Part shown: positions 12,275 to 19,637 of the stretch, in pieces
Position numbering within the stretch: the first letter of the stretch is position 1
Layout: each line of letters opens with the position of its first letter
Source of the DNA: a virus
DNA: 25,679 nucleotides
Virus record (IMG/VR): IMGVR_UViG_3300044825_002592
Location: 1 to 25,679 of that record
Direction: 5' to 3' (one strand)
Translations under genes and position numbers: made by a program
The notes under the pieces: model-generated
The model's input: the letters and a program-made list of their open reading frames with translations, nothing else
Databases searched by the model: none
What the model was told of the DNA's origin: nothing

Positions 12275-12547
12275 ATGAAGCGACTCCTAACTTTGTGTTT
12301 GCTGTTGTTCGCCACAGCTGCGCCAGCAAATGCACAATCACACGCGATCACATGCACACGCGATCCCAACTCCTCAGTAAATCTTCGAAACGGCCCCAGT
12401 AAGAACAACTACGTGATCGCATCTGTCCCCAGCAACTCGTACGTACGCTTACTCACCTGGGTGTGGGGAGGAGACGGAATGCGTTGGTACCGTGTGGAAT
12501 ACGCGGGAATCGTAGGATTTGCCAGAGCTGACTACCTCTGCCGGTAA
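12275..12547 (+). CDS. Secreted bacterial SH3-domain protein
   Basis: Ninety residues. A signal peptide is clear: basic start (MKR), hydrophobic core (LLTLCLLLFATAAPA) and a cleavage site near NAQS. The mature part fits SH3_3: VNLRNGPSKNNYVIASVP, then VRLLTWVWGG, then WYRVEYAGIVGFARADYL. Two cysteines may form a disulfide in the periplasm. Such domains bind peptidoglycan or other wall components. It begins a three-gene run with a membrane-anchored Pro-rich protein and an L,D-transpeptidase, so a cell-wall role is likely (inference). Confidence 0.85.
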   Translation: MKRLLTLCLLLFATAAPANAQSHAITCTRDPNSSVNLRNGPSKNNYVIASVPSNSYVRLLTWVWGGDGMRWYRVEYAGIVGFARADYLCR

Positions 12548-12553
12548 AGTACA

Positions 12554-12952
12554 GTGAAGAAAGTCTTGATTGTGGCGGCTGGTGCGGCCGCCTTTGTTGT
12601 AGCAGCTGTCGCAGCAACATTGATCAACTCGGTGGTGAGTGCTCTAATTCCTGGGAGGTCGCCAGATCCACCGGGCAAACTAGACCCTTCACCTGAAGAG
12701 AAAGCGAAGGCTGAATGGAAAACACAGATGGGCGAATCTCAAGAGACTAAACCCGACACAACCGCAGCCCCTGCCCCCAAACAGGAATCTGTAACTACGG
12801 AGGAACAACCATTAAACCCCGCACCTGAATACCTACCTGAACCCCCGAGGGCTGTGGCACAACCCACGCTCCCAAGGGCTGCGACTGGGCCTGGTAACCT
12901 GGACGCCCCGTCTTACAATCCGCCGCCCCAAGTTGGACCCGGAAACCTCTAA
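12554..12952 (+). CDS. Membrane-anchored Pro-rich protein
   Basis: GTG start six bases after the SH3 gene; 132 residues. One N-terminal membrane segment (about residues 3-33, Val/Ala-rich) is followed by about 100 residues rich in Pro, Glu, Lys and Thr with no fold, resembling periplasm-spanning linkers. The motif GPGNL occurs twice near the C-terminus (last five residues VGPGNL region and 20 residues earlier), and GPGNV occurs in the next protein. It could bridge membrane and wall. Its stop overlaps the next ATG (TAATG). Confidence 0.72.
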   Translation: MKKVLIVAAGAAAFVVAAVAATLINSVVSALIPGRSPDPPGKLDPSPEEKAKAEWKTQMGESQETKPDTTAAPAPKQESVTTEEQPLNPAPEYLPEPPRAVAQPTLPRAATGPGNLDAPSYNPPPQVGPGNL

Positions 12953-13701
12953 TGAAAATCCCAATGATCGCAACACTCGCAACATGCGCCGGAATCGGAG
13001 CTTGTCTTCTTGTTAGTCAGGGAGCACAGCTGATGGCGCAACGGGAAGCCCGTCAGGATCACATAAGGCAGATGATGTATGCGCAGGCTACACCATTAGA
13101 ACAAGGTCCTGGCAATGTAGTTACAGATCTTCCGCCAGGAATACTTCCACTTGACGCGACTCCAACCCCAGGAGTTTCTATTGAGCCGGGTTCGCTTCGG
13201 CCGAGCATTCAACTCAAACCCGGAGCAAAGCTGCCAAATGTAACCAACCAAGCTGCAGCCTACTTAGTGCTGAGGAAGTCTACCAAAGTTATCAAGGAAA
13301 CCAAGGATCCCATTTGGGAGCTAGTGTTGATGAACACTCAAAGCATCCCACTTGAAACTCTGCCTAGTGTTACCGGTAGATCGTACCGACAAACAGCAAA
13401 CCGCAATCAAAGCGGAACAAAGGCACCGCTACCTAAAGGAACTTACAGAATTGAAAGATTGGGAATTGAAGCGGGACCTTTTGCTGATCCCGAGTTAGGT
13501 AGAGGATTCTGGGTGCCGATTACACCCCTGTTCGCCACGGGGCGATCGGATTTGGGATTCCATCAAGATCCTAGTTGGGGCAAACTCAACGGGGAGTCTG
13601 GTACAAGCGGCTGCATTGGGATGCAGTCTGCATCTGACACAGTGAAGTTAGTAACTTGGATTAAACATTACAACATACAGAAGCTTATTGTAGAGAGTTA
13701 A
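12952..13701 (+). CDS. L,D-transpeptidase-like (YkuD-type) protein, membrane-anchored
   Basis: Two hundred and forty-nine residues. An N-terminal hydrophobic stretch (about residues 4-28) acts as anchor or signal, followed by a Pro-rich linker with GPGNV and then a catalytic domain. The YkuD signature is present: His204 (LGFHQDP) and Cys221 in SGTSGCIGM. In place of the usual Arg after Cys-Ile/Val there is Gly, as in a GTxGCIG subgroup. These enzymes form or edit 3-3 peptidoglycan crosslinks or attach proteins to the wall. It may protect the wall, block superinfection or aid lysis; the sequence does not decide. Confidence 0.8.
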   Translation: MKIPMIATLATCAGIGACLLVSQGAQLMAQREARQDHIRQMMYAQATPLEQGPGNVVTDLPPGILPLDATPTPGVSIEPGSLRPSIQLKPGAKLPNVTNQAAAYLVLRKSTKVIKETKDPIWELVLMNTQSIPLETLPSVTGRSYRQTANRNQSGTKAPLPKGTYRIERLGIEAGPFADPELGRGFWVPITPLFATGRSDLGFHQDPSWGKLNGESGTSGCIGMQSASDTVKLVTWIKHYNIQKLIVES

Positions 13702-13706
13702 AGCAG

Positions 13707-13916
13707 ATGCCCTACTACATCCAACGCAGAGGTGACTCCAACGTCGTAGTTACCATAGAGGAGTACGAAGACTCCAAACAATCCTATGCGGCAGCAAGAG
13801 AGTATGGACGGAGGGATCCGACAGCTCGATACTATGTCGCAAAGAAACCTTGTAAAGCGTGGAAAGGGAATCAACATTCTGTCCCGCTTTGCGAGGCCGC
13901 CCCAAACTTCATGTAA
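13707..13916 (+). CDS. Small YYI-type phage protein, 69 aa (paralog of 9824)
   Basis: Starts MPYYIQRRG and continues VTIEEYEDSKQSYAAAREY, then TARYYVAKKPCKAWKG. The YYV...KPCKAW end is typical of a recurrent short phage protein family (my recollection). The N-terminal strand, acidic turn, helix and final YY strand align with the 54-aa protein at 9824. The stop codon lies in a TGTAACTAA repeat. It follows the L,D-transpeptidase gene after five bases. Confidence 0.7.
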   Translation: MPYYIQRRGDSNVVVTIEEYEDSKQSYAAAREYGRRDPTARYYVAKKPCKAWKGNQHSVPLCEAAPNFM

Positions 13917-13923
13917 CTAAACC

Positions 13924-14107
13924 AATGATTGAAAAATCTCCTCGTTTTGCACACATCCAACTTGAGGTTGGTCTCGGTACTGCTGTATCAGCAGATGAGC
14001 TAGCGAGTCTTTTTAATGAAATTCGTTACGTTATCGAATCTCGGAATCAGATCCTTTACTGCAACCTGACTAAAGTTTCGGAGCGGCTTAAGCATGATCA
14101 AACCTAA
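13924..14107 (+). CDS. Hypothetical small protein, 60 aa
   Basis: The start is chosen at ATG 13924, just after the TGTAACTAA repeat; a longer frame from 13859 overlaps the previous gene. Sequence: a strand (RFAHIQLEVGLGTAVS), a helix (ADELASLFNEIRYVIESRN) and a C-terminal strand and helix. The last codons overlap the next gene by 14 nt. Function unknown. Confidence 0.55.
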
Positions 14108-14249
14108 GAACACAAACTTATTTTTAGTCATAGCGTCAGGTTGCTTTGTGCTCACCTGCATCCTGAATAGCTTTCCTTACAACTTAGTGTTCTTGTTATT
14201 AGGGATTGCTTTGTTGTTCTTAGATGTCATTAAGTCTAATCTTAGATGA
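14094..14249 (+). CDS. Two-span membrane protein, 51 aa (paralog of 12089)
   Basis: MIKPKNTNL, then a hydrophobic segment (FLVIASGCFVLTCIL), the turn NSFPYN, a second hydrophobic segment (LVFLLLGIALLFLDV) and a basic end (IKSNLR). Exactly the same length as the protein at 12089, with the F-P-x-N-L turn and the late Asp conserved. The start overlaps the preceding gene by 14 nt. A helical-hairpin membrane protein of unknown function. Confidence 0.68.
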   Translation: MIKPKNTNLFLVIASGCFVLTCILNSFPYNLVFLLLGIALLFLDVIKSNLR

Positions 14250-14404
14250 CTCAAGCCGGACTCAGGTTCGGCAAATTACGTTAAGTAAAGCTATAGAAAA
14301 TAGAAGTTTATATTAAACACTGGTTTAACAAAGTATTCGCTCAAGTGAACAGAACAAGTCAATAAAGACTCTAGCAATAGGTAAACTCAACTTCCTCGTA
14401 CAGT
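14250..14404. other. Intergenic A+T-rich spacer
   Basis: Contains a GCCGGA-CTCAGG-TTCGGC hairpin (14255-14272) just after the stop and GTTTA-TAT-TAAAC (14306-14318). No coding frame of note. Likely a 3' end plus the promoter region for the next gene; no clear -10/-35 pair is seen. Confidence 0.4.
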
Positions 14405-14614
14405 ATGATTTCTGAGTTGCTTACTTCCTTGCACGTGCATCCCTCCAACGAACTTGCCGAAAAAGAGTTCGACATTTTCTCCAGAGCTTTCCGTCCAACC
14501 TGGCAGTATGCGTGCTCCCTACGAGCAGAATCACCGGAAAAAGCGAAGAAGATCTTTATGATCGAAAACGCAATAAATGATCCGATGAAAGTTGCGGTGT
14601 ACCTCAAACGGTAG
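14405..14614 (+). CDS. Hypothetical helical small protein, 69 aa
   Basis: ATG at 14405 without a Shine-Dalgarno. Sequence: MISELLTSLHVHPSNELAEK, then a long helical region FDIFSRAFRPTWQYACSLRA and EKAKKIFMIENAINDP. No family recognised. It stands alone between two spacers, with the tRNA-like element after it, so support is composition only. Confidence 0.5.
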   Translation: MISELLTSLHVHPSNELAEKEFDIFSRAFRPTWQYACSLRAESPEKAKKIFMIENAINDPMKVAVYLKR

Positions 14615-14641
14615 CCCTTGAAACCCTGGTACATTATTTAG

Positions 14642-14726
14642 GTAGACGACGGCGTGCCTGGTGGCTGTTCAACAGAAGCCAATTTGATTTGAACATGTGT
14701 GGGTTCGATCCCCCAACGCCGTCTAC
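14642..14726 (+). ncRNA. tRNA-like element (degenerate or unusual)
   Basis: GTAGAC (14642-14647) and GGCGT (14651-14655) pair with ACGCC (14716-14720) and GTCTAC (14721-14726), an 11-pair stem with a GAC bulge. Read as a tRNA, ACGGCGT/ACGCCGT is a perfect 7-pair acceptor around about 60 nt, and GGGTTCGATCCCC is a canonical T loop on a weak stem. A short D-like stem CTG/CAG is possible, but no 5-pair anticodon arm with a 7-nt loop can be found. CCA is not encoded. It may be a decayed tRNA, a tRNA mimic, or a tRNA fragment such as an attachment core. Confidence 0.45.
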
Positions 14727-14816
14727 ACCTTTACAAGTGCACTAGTATCCTCTAGTATTTACGCGGCGCCACCGGCCGCACCAAACGCGGTGGACTCACA
14801 TCACTTGATCATCCTC

Positions 14817-15245
14817 ATGAGCATCCGATCCAGCGAGCTGGTTAAGCTTGGCGAGCTCGCCGCCGAAACCTTTGACGAACGCGACAAAGCTCAGACAGCC
14901 CTGGATCAATCTTTCGGGTTGCCGTTTGAAGCTTCCCGAGACAACCTCCTACGAGACATCCAGATCGCAGAGACAGAAGGCTTAGATCTCAGTGTGTTTT
15001 CCGGATCTGAGAGTCGCTTTAAGTTCCCCGTCTACAACACAAACATCGTCGTCCGAATCTCAAAGATTCCCACGCCGCACGACAAACTAGAAAAGCTTCA
15101 GGCCAAGGTTGCGAAGCTAGAGCACGAACTGAAGCTCGCCAAGCTGGCTCTGAAACATACAGCTGAGCAGTTGGTAGCAGCGCACGAGTGCGACGAGATG
15201 ACCGACCGGATTTCGCTTGCGTTCACAAGGCTGCGCAAGGGATAA
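14817..15245 (+). CDS. Coiled-coil protein, 142 aa
   Basis: The start is chosen at ATG 14817; the frame extends upstream to 14697 but would overlap the tRNA-like element. The N-terminal half is mixed (MSIRSSELVKLGELAAETFD, then a region with FKFPVYNTNIVVRISKIP). Residues about 92-125 form a heptad-patterned coiled coil (KLEKLQAKVAKLEHELKLAK and on). It precedes the attenuator-like leader, whose terminator would end this transcript. Function unknown. Confidence 0.65.
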   Translation: MSIRSSELVKLGELAAETFDERDKAQTALDQSFGLPFEASRDNLLRDIQIAETEGLDLSVFSGSESRFKFPVYNTNIVVRISKIPTPHDKLEKLQAKVAKLEHELKLAKLALKHTAEQLVAAHECDEMTDRISLAFTRLRKG

Positions 15246-15273
15246 TCTGTATCAATTTATGAGTTCCGTGACA

Positions 15274-15366
15274 AACCCTGTACATGTGGGGTTCCGTCCG
15301 GTAAGATGAGCCCGGCGGTAAGGCCGCCAGGGAGAGAGCGAACCTCCGTTTTTCGGAGGTTTTTTC
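15274..15366 (+). promoter_or_regulatory. Attenuator-like leader with competing helices upstream of the MoxR-VWA operon
   Basis: Segment 1 is AACCC (15274-15278), segment 2 GGGGTTC (15288-15294), segment 3 GAACCTC (15340-15346) and segment 4 CGGAGGTT (15354-15361). 1 pairs with 2 (5 pairs) and 3 with 4 (terminator), or 2 pairs with 3 (7 pairs, one G-U), which would undo the terminator. Between 2 and 3 lies a stable hairpin CCC-GGCGG/CCGCC-A-GGG (15311-15332) containing GGCCGCCAGGGAGA. This is the geometry of transcription attenuation or a riboswitch; ligand unknown. Confidence 0.5.
15341..15366 (+). terminator. Rho-independent terminator
   Basis: AACCTCCG-TTTTT-CGGAGGTT, 8 perfect pairs, followed by TTTTTTC. 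It lies between the coiled-coil gene and the MoxR-VWA operon on the plus strand. Its left arm also takes part in the alternative helix described for the leader. Confidence 0.88.
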
Positions 15367-15401
15367 TTACACAAAACAACCGCGACTACTTAACTAATCA
15401 G

Positions 15402-16613
15402 ATGACTACCCACTACCTTCTCGCCTGTTCTGTTTCTGCCAGTGTGCGGCAGAGTGTACAGATTAAGTTCGACGATCTTAAGCTACCTCAATCTGTAATC
15501 GAAACTCTTGAGAAAAATAATACAGTCAGCCTCCGGCCGAATCTCAGCAACGCACTTAAGAACAAACTTGATTCGCTGCGCGTTATGCAGCGTGAACTTT
15601 ATGATGGGTATTGTATTCATTATAATGATTGTCACTTTCTCACTGCTTCCTACTTTGAGTCTGCTAATCAGCTGATCAAAGAGATCCGTAAAGAAGCCGA
15701 TAAGGCGAACGACGAACTGAAAGATCTGTGGGAATCTGAATTCCAAAATTGGAAGCAAACGGCAGAAGGCATCCTGCGACCGCTGTTCAAGGATGAGGCT
15801 GAGTTCAGCTTGGCCTACGAGGCTTACTTGCGGATCTTCCCCACGCGGCAAGAGTACAAAACTCCAATTCGCGTTTCTGTGTTGGGACCTCTGCCCGTCT
15901 CCCTAACCAAAGTAGACAAACCAATTGACGGTGACGCCATTGCTCTAGCTGCTTACGAGAATCAGATCAACACAGCGCAGGTTTTGGAAAACGCCAAGAA
16001 CAACGCAGCGGACAAAGCCCTACTGATCAGTGCGGAACTCCTGGATGATCTGGATGTTCGTTCGGACAGCAAGATCGGTAAACAACAGACAGGAGGAGAT
16101 AAGAAGCGTGGTTCTTGGCAGATCACCGCGGAGAAGCTGCAGCTGATCAGCGATTCTGTTCCCGGCTTCGAAAACCTATCACAACTCGCCCAACGGCTGC
16201 TTCAAGCCGGTATTGACATTCAAGATCCGGATCGGAGCGTAAGGACGCAAGGAAGCAAGGAGTTCTTCCAAGTTCAAGACGAAATCAAACTCGAACTTGA
16301 GGAGATCTGCAACAATCGGCAACCTTCAAAAGGTCTGAACGCGTTGCAACAGTCGCTCACCTTCTCAAATAGCTACAAAACTCTCTGCGAGCGGATCAAA
16401 ACTGTAGAAAACAGCGACGCTTTAGATACGTTGATTAAAGATGTAGACCTTGAGCTAAATGTTTATGAACAACGGGCTAAGCAGTTGAAAAAACTTGTAC
16501 AACAACGCCGCGAGCTTATCGGCGAGGCTGACGAAAACCTCGATAATCTTCTCGACGAAGTCACAGAAGACGAAGAGACTTCCGTTGCAGCTCTCAACAA
16601 CATCGACTTCTGA
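15402..16613 (+). CDS. Coiled-coil partner protein of the MoxR-VWA set (DUF3150-like?), 403 aa
   Basis: The start is chosen at ATG 15402, because the longer frame from 15306 would run through the terminator hairpin. N-terminal residues 1-60 form a beta/alpha segment (YLLACSVSASVRQSVQIKF), followed by an all-helical region rich in Glu, Lys and Gln with coiled-coil stretches (about residues 90-135 and 325-385) and an acidic tail (NLDNLLDEVTEDEE). Trios of a DUF3150 protein, a CobS/MoxR ATPase and a CobT/VWA protein occur on integrative elements and some phages. Size, position and layout fit that partner, but no conserved motif confirms it. Confidence 0.78.
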   Translation: MTTHYLLACSVSASVRQSVQIKFDDLKLPQSVIETLEKNNTVSLRPNLSNALKNKLDSLRVMQRELYDGYCIHYNDCHFLTASYFESANQLIKEIRKEADKANDELKDLWESEFQNWKQTAEGILRPLFKDEAEFSLAYEAYLRIFPTRQEYKTPIRVSVLGPLPVSLTKVDKPIDGDAIALAAYENQINTAQVLENAKNNAADKALLISAELLDDLDVRSDSKIGKQQTGGDKKRGSWQITAEKLQLISDSVPGFENLSQLAQRLLQAGIDIQDPDRSVRTQGSKEFFQVQDEIKLELEEICNNRQPSKGLNALQQSLTFSNSYKTLCERIKTVENSDALDTLIKDVDLELNVYEQRAKQLKKLVQQRRELIGEADENLDNLLDEVTEDEETSVAALNNIDF

Positions 16614-16633
16614 TTACGTACCTAAAACTAACC

Positions 16634-17821
16634 ATGAACAACAAAACTTTCGTAAAGCTTCAAACGTTTCGCTCCTGGCTTAACGTAGCAAACCTTGAGC
16701 GAGAGGAGATCGTAGACGGACTTCTCGCCTCCCTGATCAGCCGTCAAAACGCATTCCTGCTCGGCGAACCAGGAACCGGTAAATCTGATCTAGTGCGATC
16801 CATCTGTAAAGGGATCTCAGGGGCCAACTACTTCGGGTATCTACTTACGCCCACGACAGATCCCTCGGAGGTCTTTGGCCCTGTGGCTGTAACCAAACTT
16901 CTGCAAGATGAGTACAGCCGAGATGTCGACGGATACTTGCCCTCGGCGCACATCGGATTTTTAGACGAGATGTTCCGCGGTAGTTCAGCAATCCTGAACT
17001 CGCTGTTGATGCTCCTTAACGAGAGAACATTCAACAACGGTAAGGAGTACATCCAAACACCGATCGAATCCATCGTCGCTGCCACGAACAGCTGGCCTGA
17101 GGAAGAGTCGCTACAGGCTTTTGCGGATCGTTTTCTGTTCCGCCCAACTGTGCTCCCTCTAAAGAAACCCAGCTCTAAACGGATTCTTGATCAGTGGGCG
17201 CTGGGAATCGAAAAGCGGCCCACCATTGGAGAGTATTTAACTCTCGAAGAGTTGAAAGAGCTACAGGAATCTGCTGAGAATATAAAAATCTCAGACGAGT
17301 TTCTAGATAAGTTTGGGTCTGTTTGGGATATGTTGCAGCAACGGTCAATCACCATCAGCGATCGTCGTCGGGTTCAGATTCTCAAGTTCCTGAAAGCGTG
17401 GGCAGTTGTGCAGGGAGACAGCGAACTATATCCCGAACACATGCACAACAGCATCACTCACATCGTGTACAGGACGGAAGAGGACAAGCTAACGATTAAA
17501 GAAACTCTCGACCAAGAGATCCCAACTGCGGACAACATCTTGGCCACGGCGAAACGAGCTGCGGCAGGCATTCTTTCGGAGTACACCGCAACAGCGCATC
17601 GCTTTAAGTCCAAAGGGCTGCAAGATCTAAATGAATATGTGATCTTTCTTCGGCGGTGTCACAAGGACATCGATACGATCAAAACTAAAGTATCTGAAGT
17701 TCTAGACGACGACAAGAAACGCATGGGCGCTAAAACCCGTACGGACGGGGTGAAGCTAATCCAGTCTTTGGAAACGCACAGCGCAACATTTGCTAAAGCC
17801 ATCAACGAATTCAGTAAGTAG
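16634..17821 (+). CDS. MoxR-family AAA+ ATPase, RavA-like
   Basis: Three hundred and ninety-five residues. Walker A is GEPGTGKS (44-51), Walker B IGFLDE (107-112), sensor 1 AATNS (149-153), and an arginine in ADRF (166) and SDRRR further on suit the finger and sensor 2. DPSEVFGPV and ILNSLLMLLNERTF are the RavA/MoxR signature around the pore and beta hairpin. MoxR ATPases work with VWA proteins in assembly or remodelling of other complexes. The VWA gene starts two bases after the stop. The C-terminal 150 residues are helical, as in the RavA triple-helix/LARA part, but not recognisably LARA. Confidence 0.92.
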   Translation: MNNKTFVKLQTFRSWLNVANLEREEIVDGLLASLISRQNAFLLGEPGTGKSDLVRSICKGISGANYFGYLLTPTTDPSEVFGPVAVTKLLQDEYSRDVDGYLPSAHIGFLDEMFRGSSAILNSLLMLLNERTFNNGKEYIQTPIESIVAATNSWPEEESLQAFADRFLFRPTVLPLKKPSSKRILDQWALGIEKRPTIGEYLTLEELKELQESAENIKISDEFLDKFGSVWDMLQQRSITISDRRRVQILKFLKAWAVVQGDSELYPEHMHNSITHIVYRTEEDKLTIKETLDQEIPTADNILATAKRAAAGILSEYTATAHRFKSKGLQDLNEYVIFLRRCHKDIDTIKTKVSEVLDDDKKRMGAKTRTDGVKLIQSLETHSATFAKAINEFSK

Positions 17822-17823
17822 CT

Positions 17824-19374
17824 ATGAACCTCAAAACCAACATCGAGTTCATTCGCCTAACTAACAACGAACCGCTGACTTTAGTTTGTTCTGCCTTGGC
17901 TGACTTCCTTTGGGAAGATTTCATCAGGGAGGCAAAGCCATCGGTTAAATACTTGACGGAAACCCACAACTTGAAGCAGCTCTCCAGATTCGGCAAAGAG
18001 CTATTCGAGAGGCTCTACAAAGCTGATGATGTCAACTGGCTCGTGTCACTGGAAGCCTACGAGGAGTACTTCCGAAAGGTGTGCGACGGCGACAAAGCTG
18101 CGCTTCCGGAAGGATACAAACCAGAAAACGGTTTCTGGTATTCCGTTATGGAAGACCTGTCAGCCGCAGCCGCTTGGCCGCAGATGCTCCAGCACTGCAG
18201 CGGAGAACAGTACAACAGCGCTAACAATGCCGTGGTAATTCTCAACAAACTATCGGACGTTATAGAAAATGCGATCGATCAAGGGATGGTAAACATTCAG
18301 CTGCTTGCCCACGCTGGGCAACGCCTTGAAGAACTCCGAAAGAATTTCCAGGAAGCACAAGACGCGGGAGATGTCGCTGCAGCAGCACAGTTCAGAAGAG
18401 AAGGTAAAGAACTAAACCAAGAGCTTAACGAAGCGATAGAGAACGCAAGGCAGACAATACAGAGTAAAGCAAATCAAATAATGGATGAAGCTCTAGCAGA
18501 GAGTAAAGAGAATAATGAAACTATTTCTACCCTGTGGGGTACCTCGGCGGGTGAGCGGCAACGGACTGAAAATATCGAAGAGAAGAAAGCCCTGGCTAGA
18601 AAGCTGCAAAACAATCCGAAGCTTAAACAAGTAGTTAAAAAGTTGGGAACACTTCAACGCGTTTGGTATGAGAGAAAAAGAGCTAAGTTATACAAGGCTA
18701 GTTATGAGTGTGTAACAGGAGCGGAATTTAGCAATAACGTAATCAAAGCTTTTCCATCGGAGTTGGCGTTGGCAGCCACGCCGCAGGGTAAAGCTCTGTT
18801 TGCGCTTAAGTATTCTCAGAAAACTTTAATGACAAAAGACTACACAGCGCACAGAAAAGATTTGGGAAAAGGTCCAATCATCATGTACATCGATGCCTCA
18901 GGCTCCATGAGCGGCGAGCTGGAGATTTGGAGTAAAGCGATAGCCATGGTCATAGCTGATCAAGCTCGAAAGGAAAACAGGAAAATATATGTGAATCTAT
19001 TTGACACGGCGGTAATGGAGCTTTTGGAGATCTGCGGAGACAACATGGTTAAGGCGGACCTGTTGGACGAGCTTTCGAGTTGGACGCTCGGTGGAGGAAC
19101 ATCCTTCAATGCCGTAATCAACCACATCGTTCACTTGGGATCTAAAGAGCCGAAAGCTGATGTGGTAATCTTGACCGACGGGCAAGCAGACGTTGGAGAT
19201 AACTTTGTGAGAGCACTGAATACTTATAAGACAAACACAGGAACGCAGGTGAGCACTGTATGTTTGAACATGGCGGTACCAGAAGTTTGCAACTTGTTTA
19301 GCGACGAAACATACAGCGTGAATATCTCTAATTCAGTCGATACAGTAGATGCAATTCAAAGATGTATTCGATAG
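17824..19374 (+). CDS. VWA-domain protein, ViaA/CobT-like partner of the MoxR ATPase
   Basis: Five hundred and sixteen residues. The N-terminal 340 residues are helical, with an Ala/Glu/Gln-rich coiled region (about 160-235). The VWA domain is C-terminal, as in ViaA: MIDAS D-x-S-x-S is Asp357-Ser359-Ser361 (MYIDASGSMSG), the Thr is in GGGTSF (about 426), and the Asp in LTDGQAD (452). All MIDAS residues are intact, so metal-dependent ligand binding is expected. It is translated right after the ATPase. In known pairs the VWA protein recruits the substrate for the ATPase; the substrate here is unknown. Confidence 0.92.
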   Translation: MNLKTNIEFIRLTNNEPLTLVCSALADFLWEDFIREAKPSVKYLTETHNLKQLSRFGKELFERLYKADDVNWLVSLEAYEEYFRKVCDGDKAALPEGYKPENGFWYSVMEDLSAAAAWPQMLQHCSGEQYNSANNAVVILNKLSDVIENAIDQGMVNIQLLAHAGQRLEELRKNFQEAQDAGDVAAAAQFRREGKELNQELNEAIENARQTIQSKANQIMDEALAESKENNETISTLWGTSAGERQRTENIEEKKALARKLQNNPKLKQVVKKLGTLQRVWYERKRAKLYKASYECVTGAEFSNNVIKAFPSELALAATPQGKALFALKYSQKTLMTKDYTAHRKDLGKGPIIMYIDASGSMSGELEIWSKAIAMVIADQARKENRKIYVNLFDTAVMELLEICGDNMVKADLLDELSSWTLGGGTSFNAVINHIVHLGSKEPKADVVILTDGQADVGDNFVRALNTYKTNTGTQVSTVCLNMAVPEVCNLFSDETYSVNISNSVDTVDAIQRCIR

Positions 19375-19376
19375 TC

Positions 19377-19637
19377 ATGGACGAACCTAAGAACACAGTC
19401 AAAGAACTCAGAGGAATCGCTGAGTATTACGAAAGAGGCCAATCGGAAATCGAACTCATACGAGATCGAATTAATGGCAAGAATCAACATGTGGGTGCTT
19501 TGCATTACGACCCAAACACGGGGAATTATTACATCTGTTACGGAAGGATAGATGGAGAGTTTAAATGGACAAGACTAAAAGAACAAGAACAAGGACAAGA
19601 CTTTGATCTTTTTTACAACCAATCAGAACAAGTTTAA
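19377..19637 (+). CDS. Hypothetical small protein, 86 aa
   Basis: ATG 19377 is two bases after the VWA stop, the same spacing as between the ATPase and VWA genes; an in-frame ATG at 19362 inside the VWA gene is the alternative. The N-terminal helix is KNTVKELRGIAEYYERGQSE, followed by a strand-rich part HYDPNTGNYYICYGRIDGEF and KWTRLKEQEQ. Acidic and soluble. Its stop overlaps the next ATG. Position suggests an accessory of the MoxR-VWA operon. Confidence 0.65.
   Translation: MDEPKNTVKELRGIAEYYERGQSEIELIRDRINGKNQHVGALHYDPNTGNYYICYGRIDGEFKWTRLKEQEQGQDFDLFYNQSEQV

Noticed and set aside
14697-14816. N-terminal extension of the 142-aa coiled-coil protein
   Set aside because: It starts in the tRNA-like element and has an unrelated Ala/Pro/Ser composition; ATG 14817 fits better.
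15306-15401. N-terminal extension of the 403-aa protein
   Set aside because: It would be translated from the leader hairpin and the intrinsic terminator.
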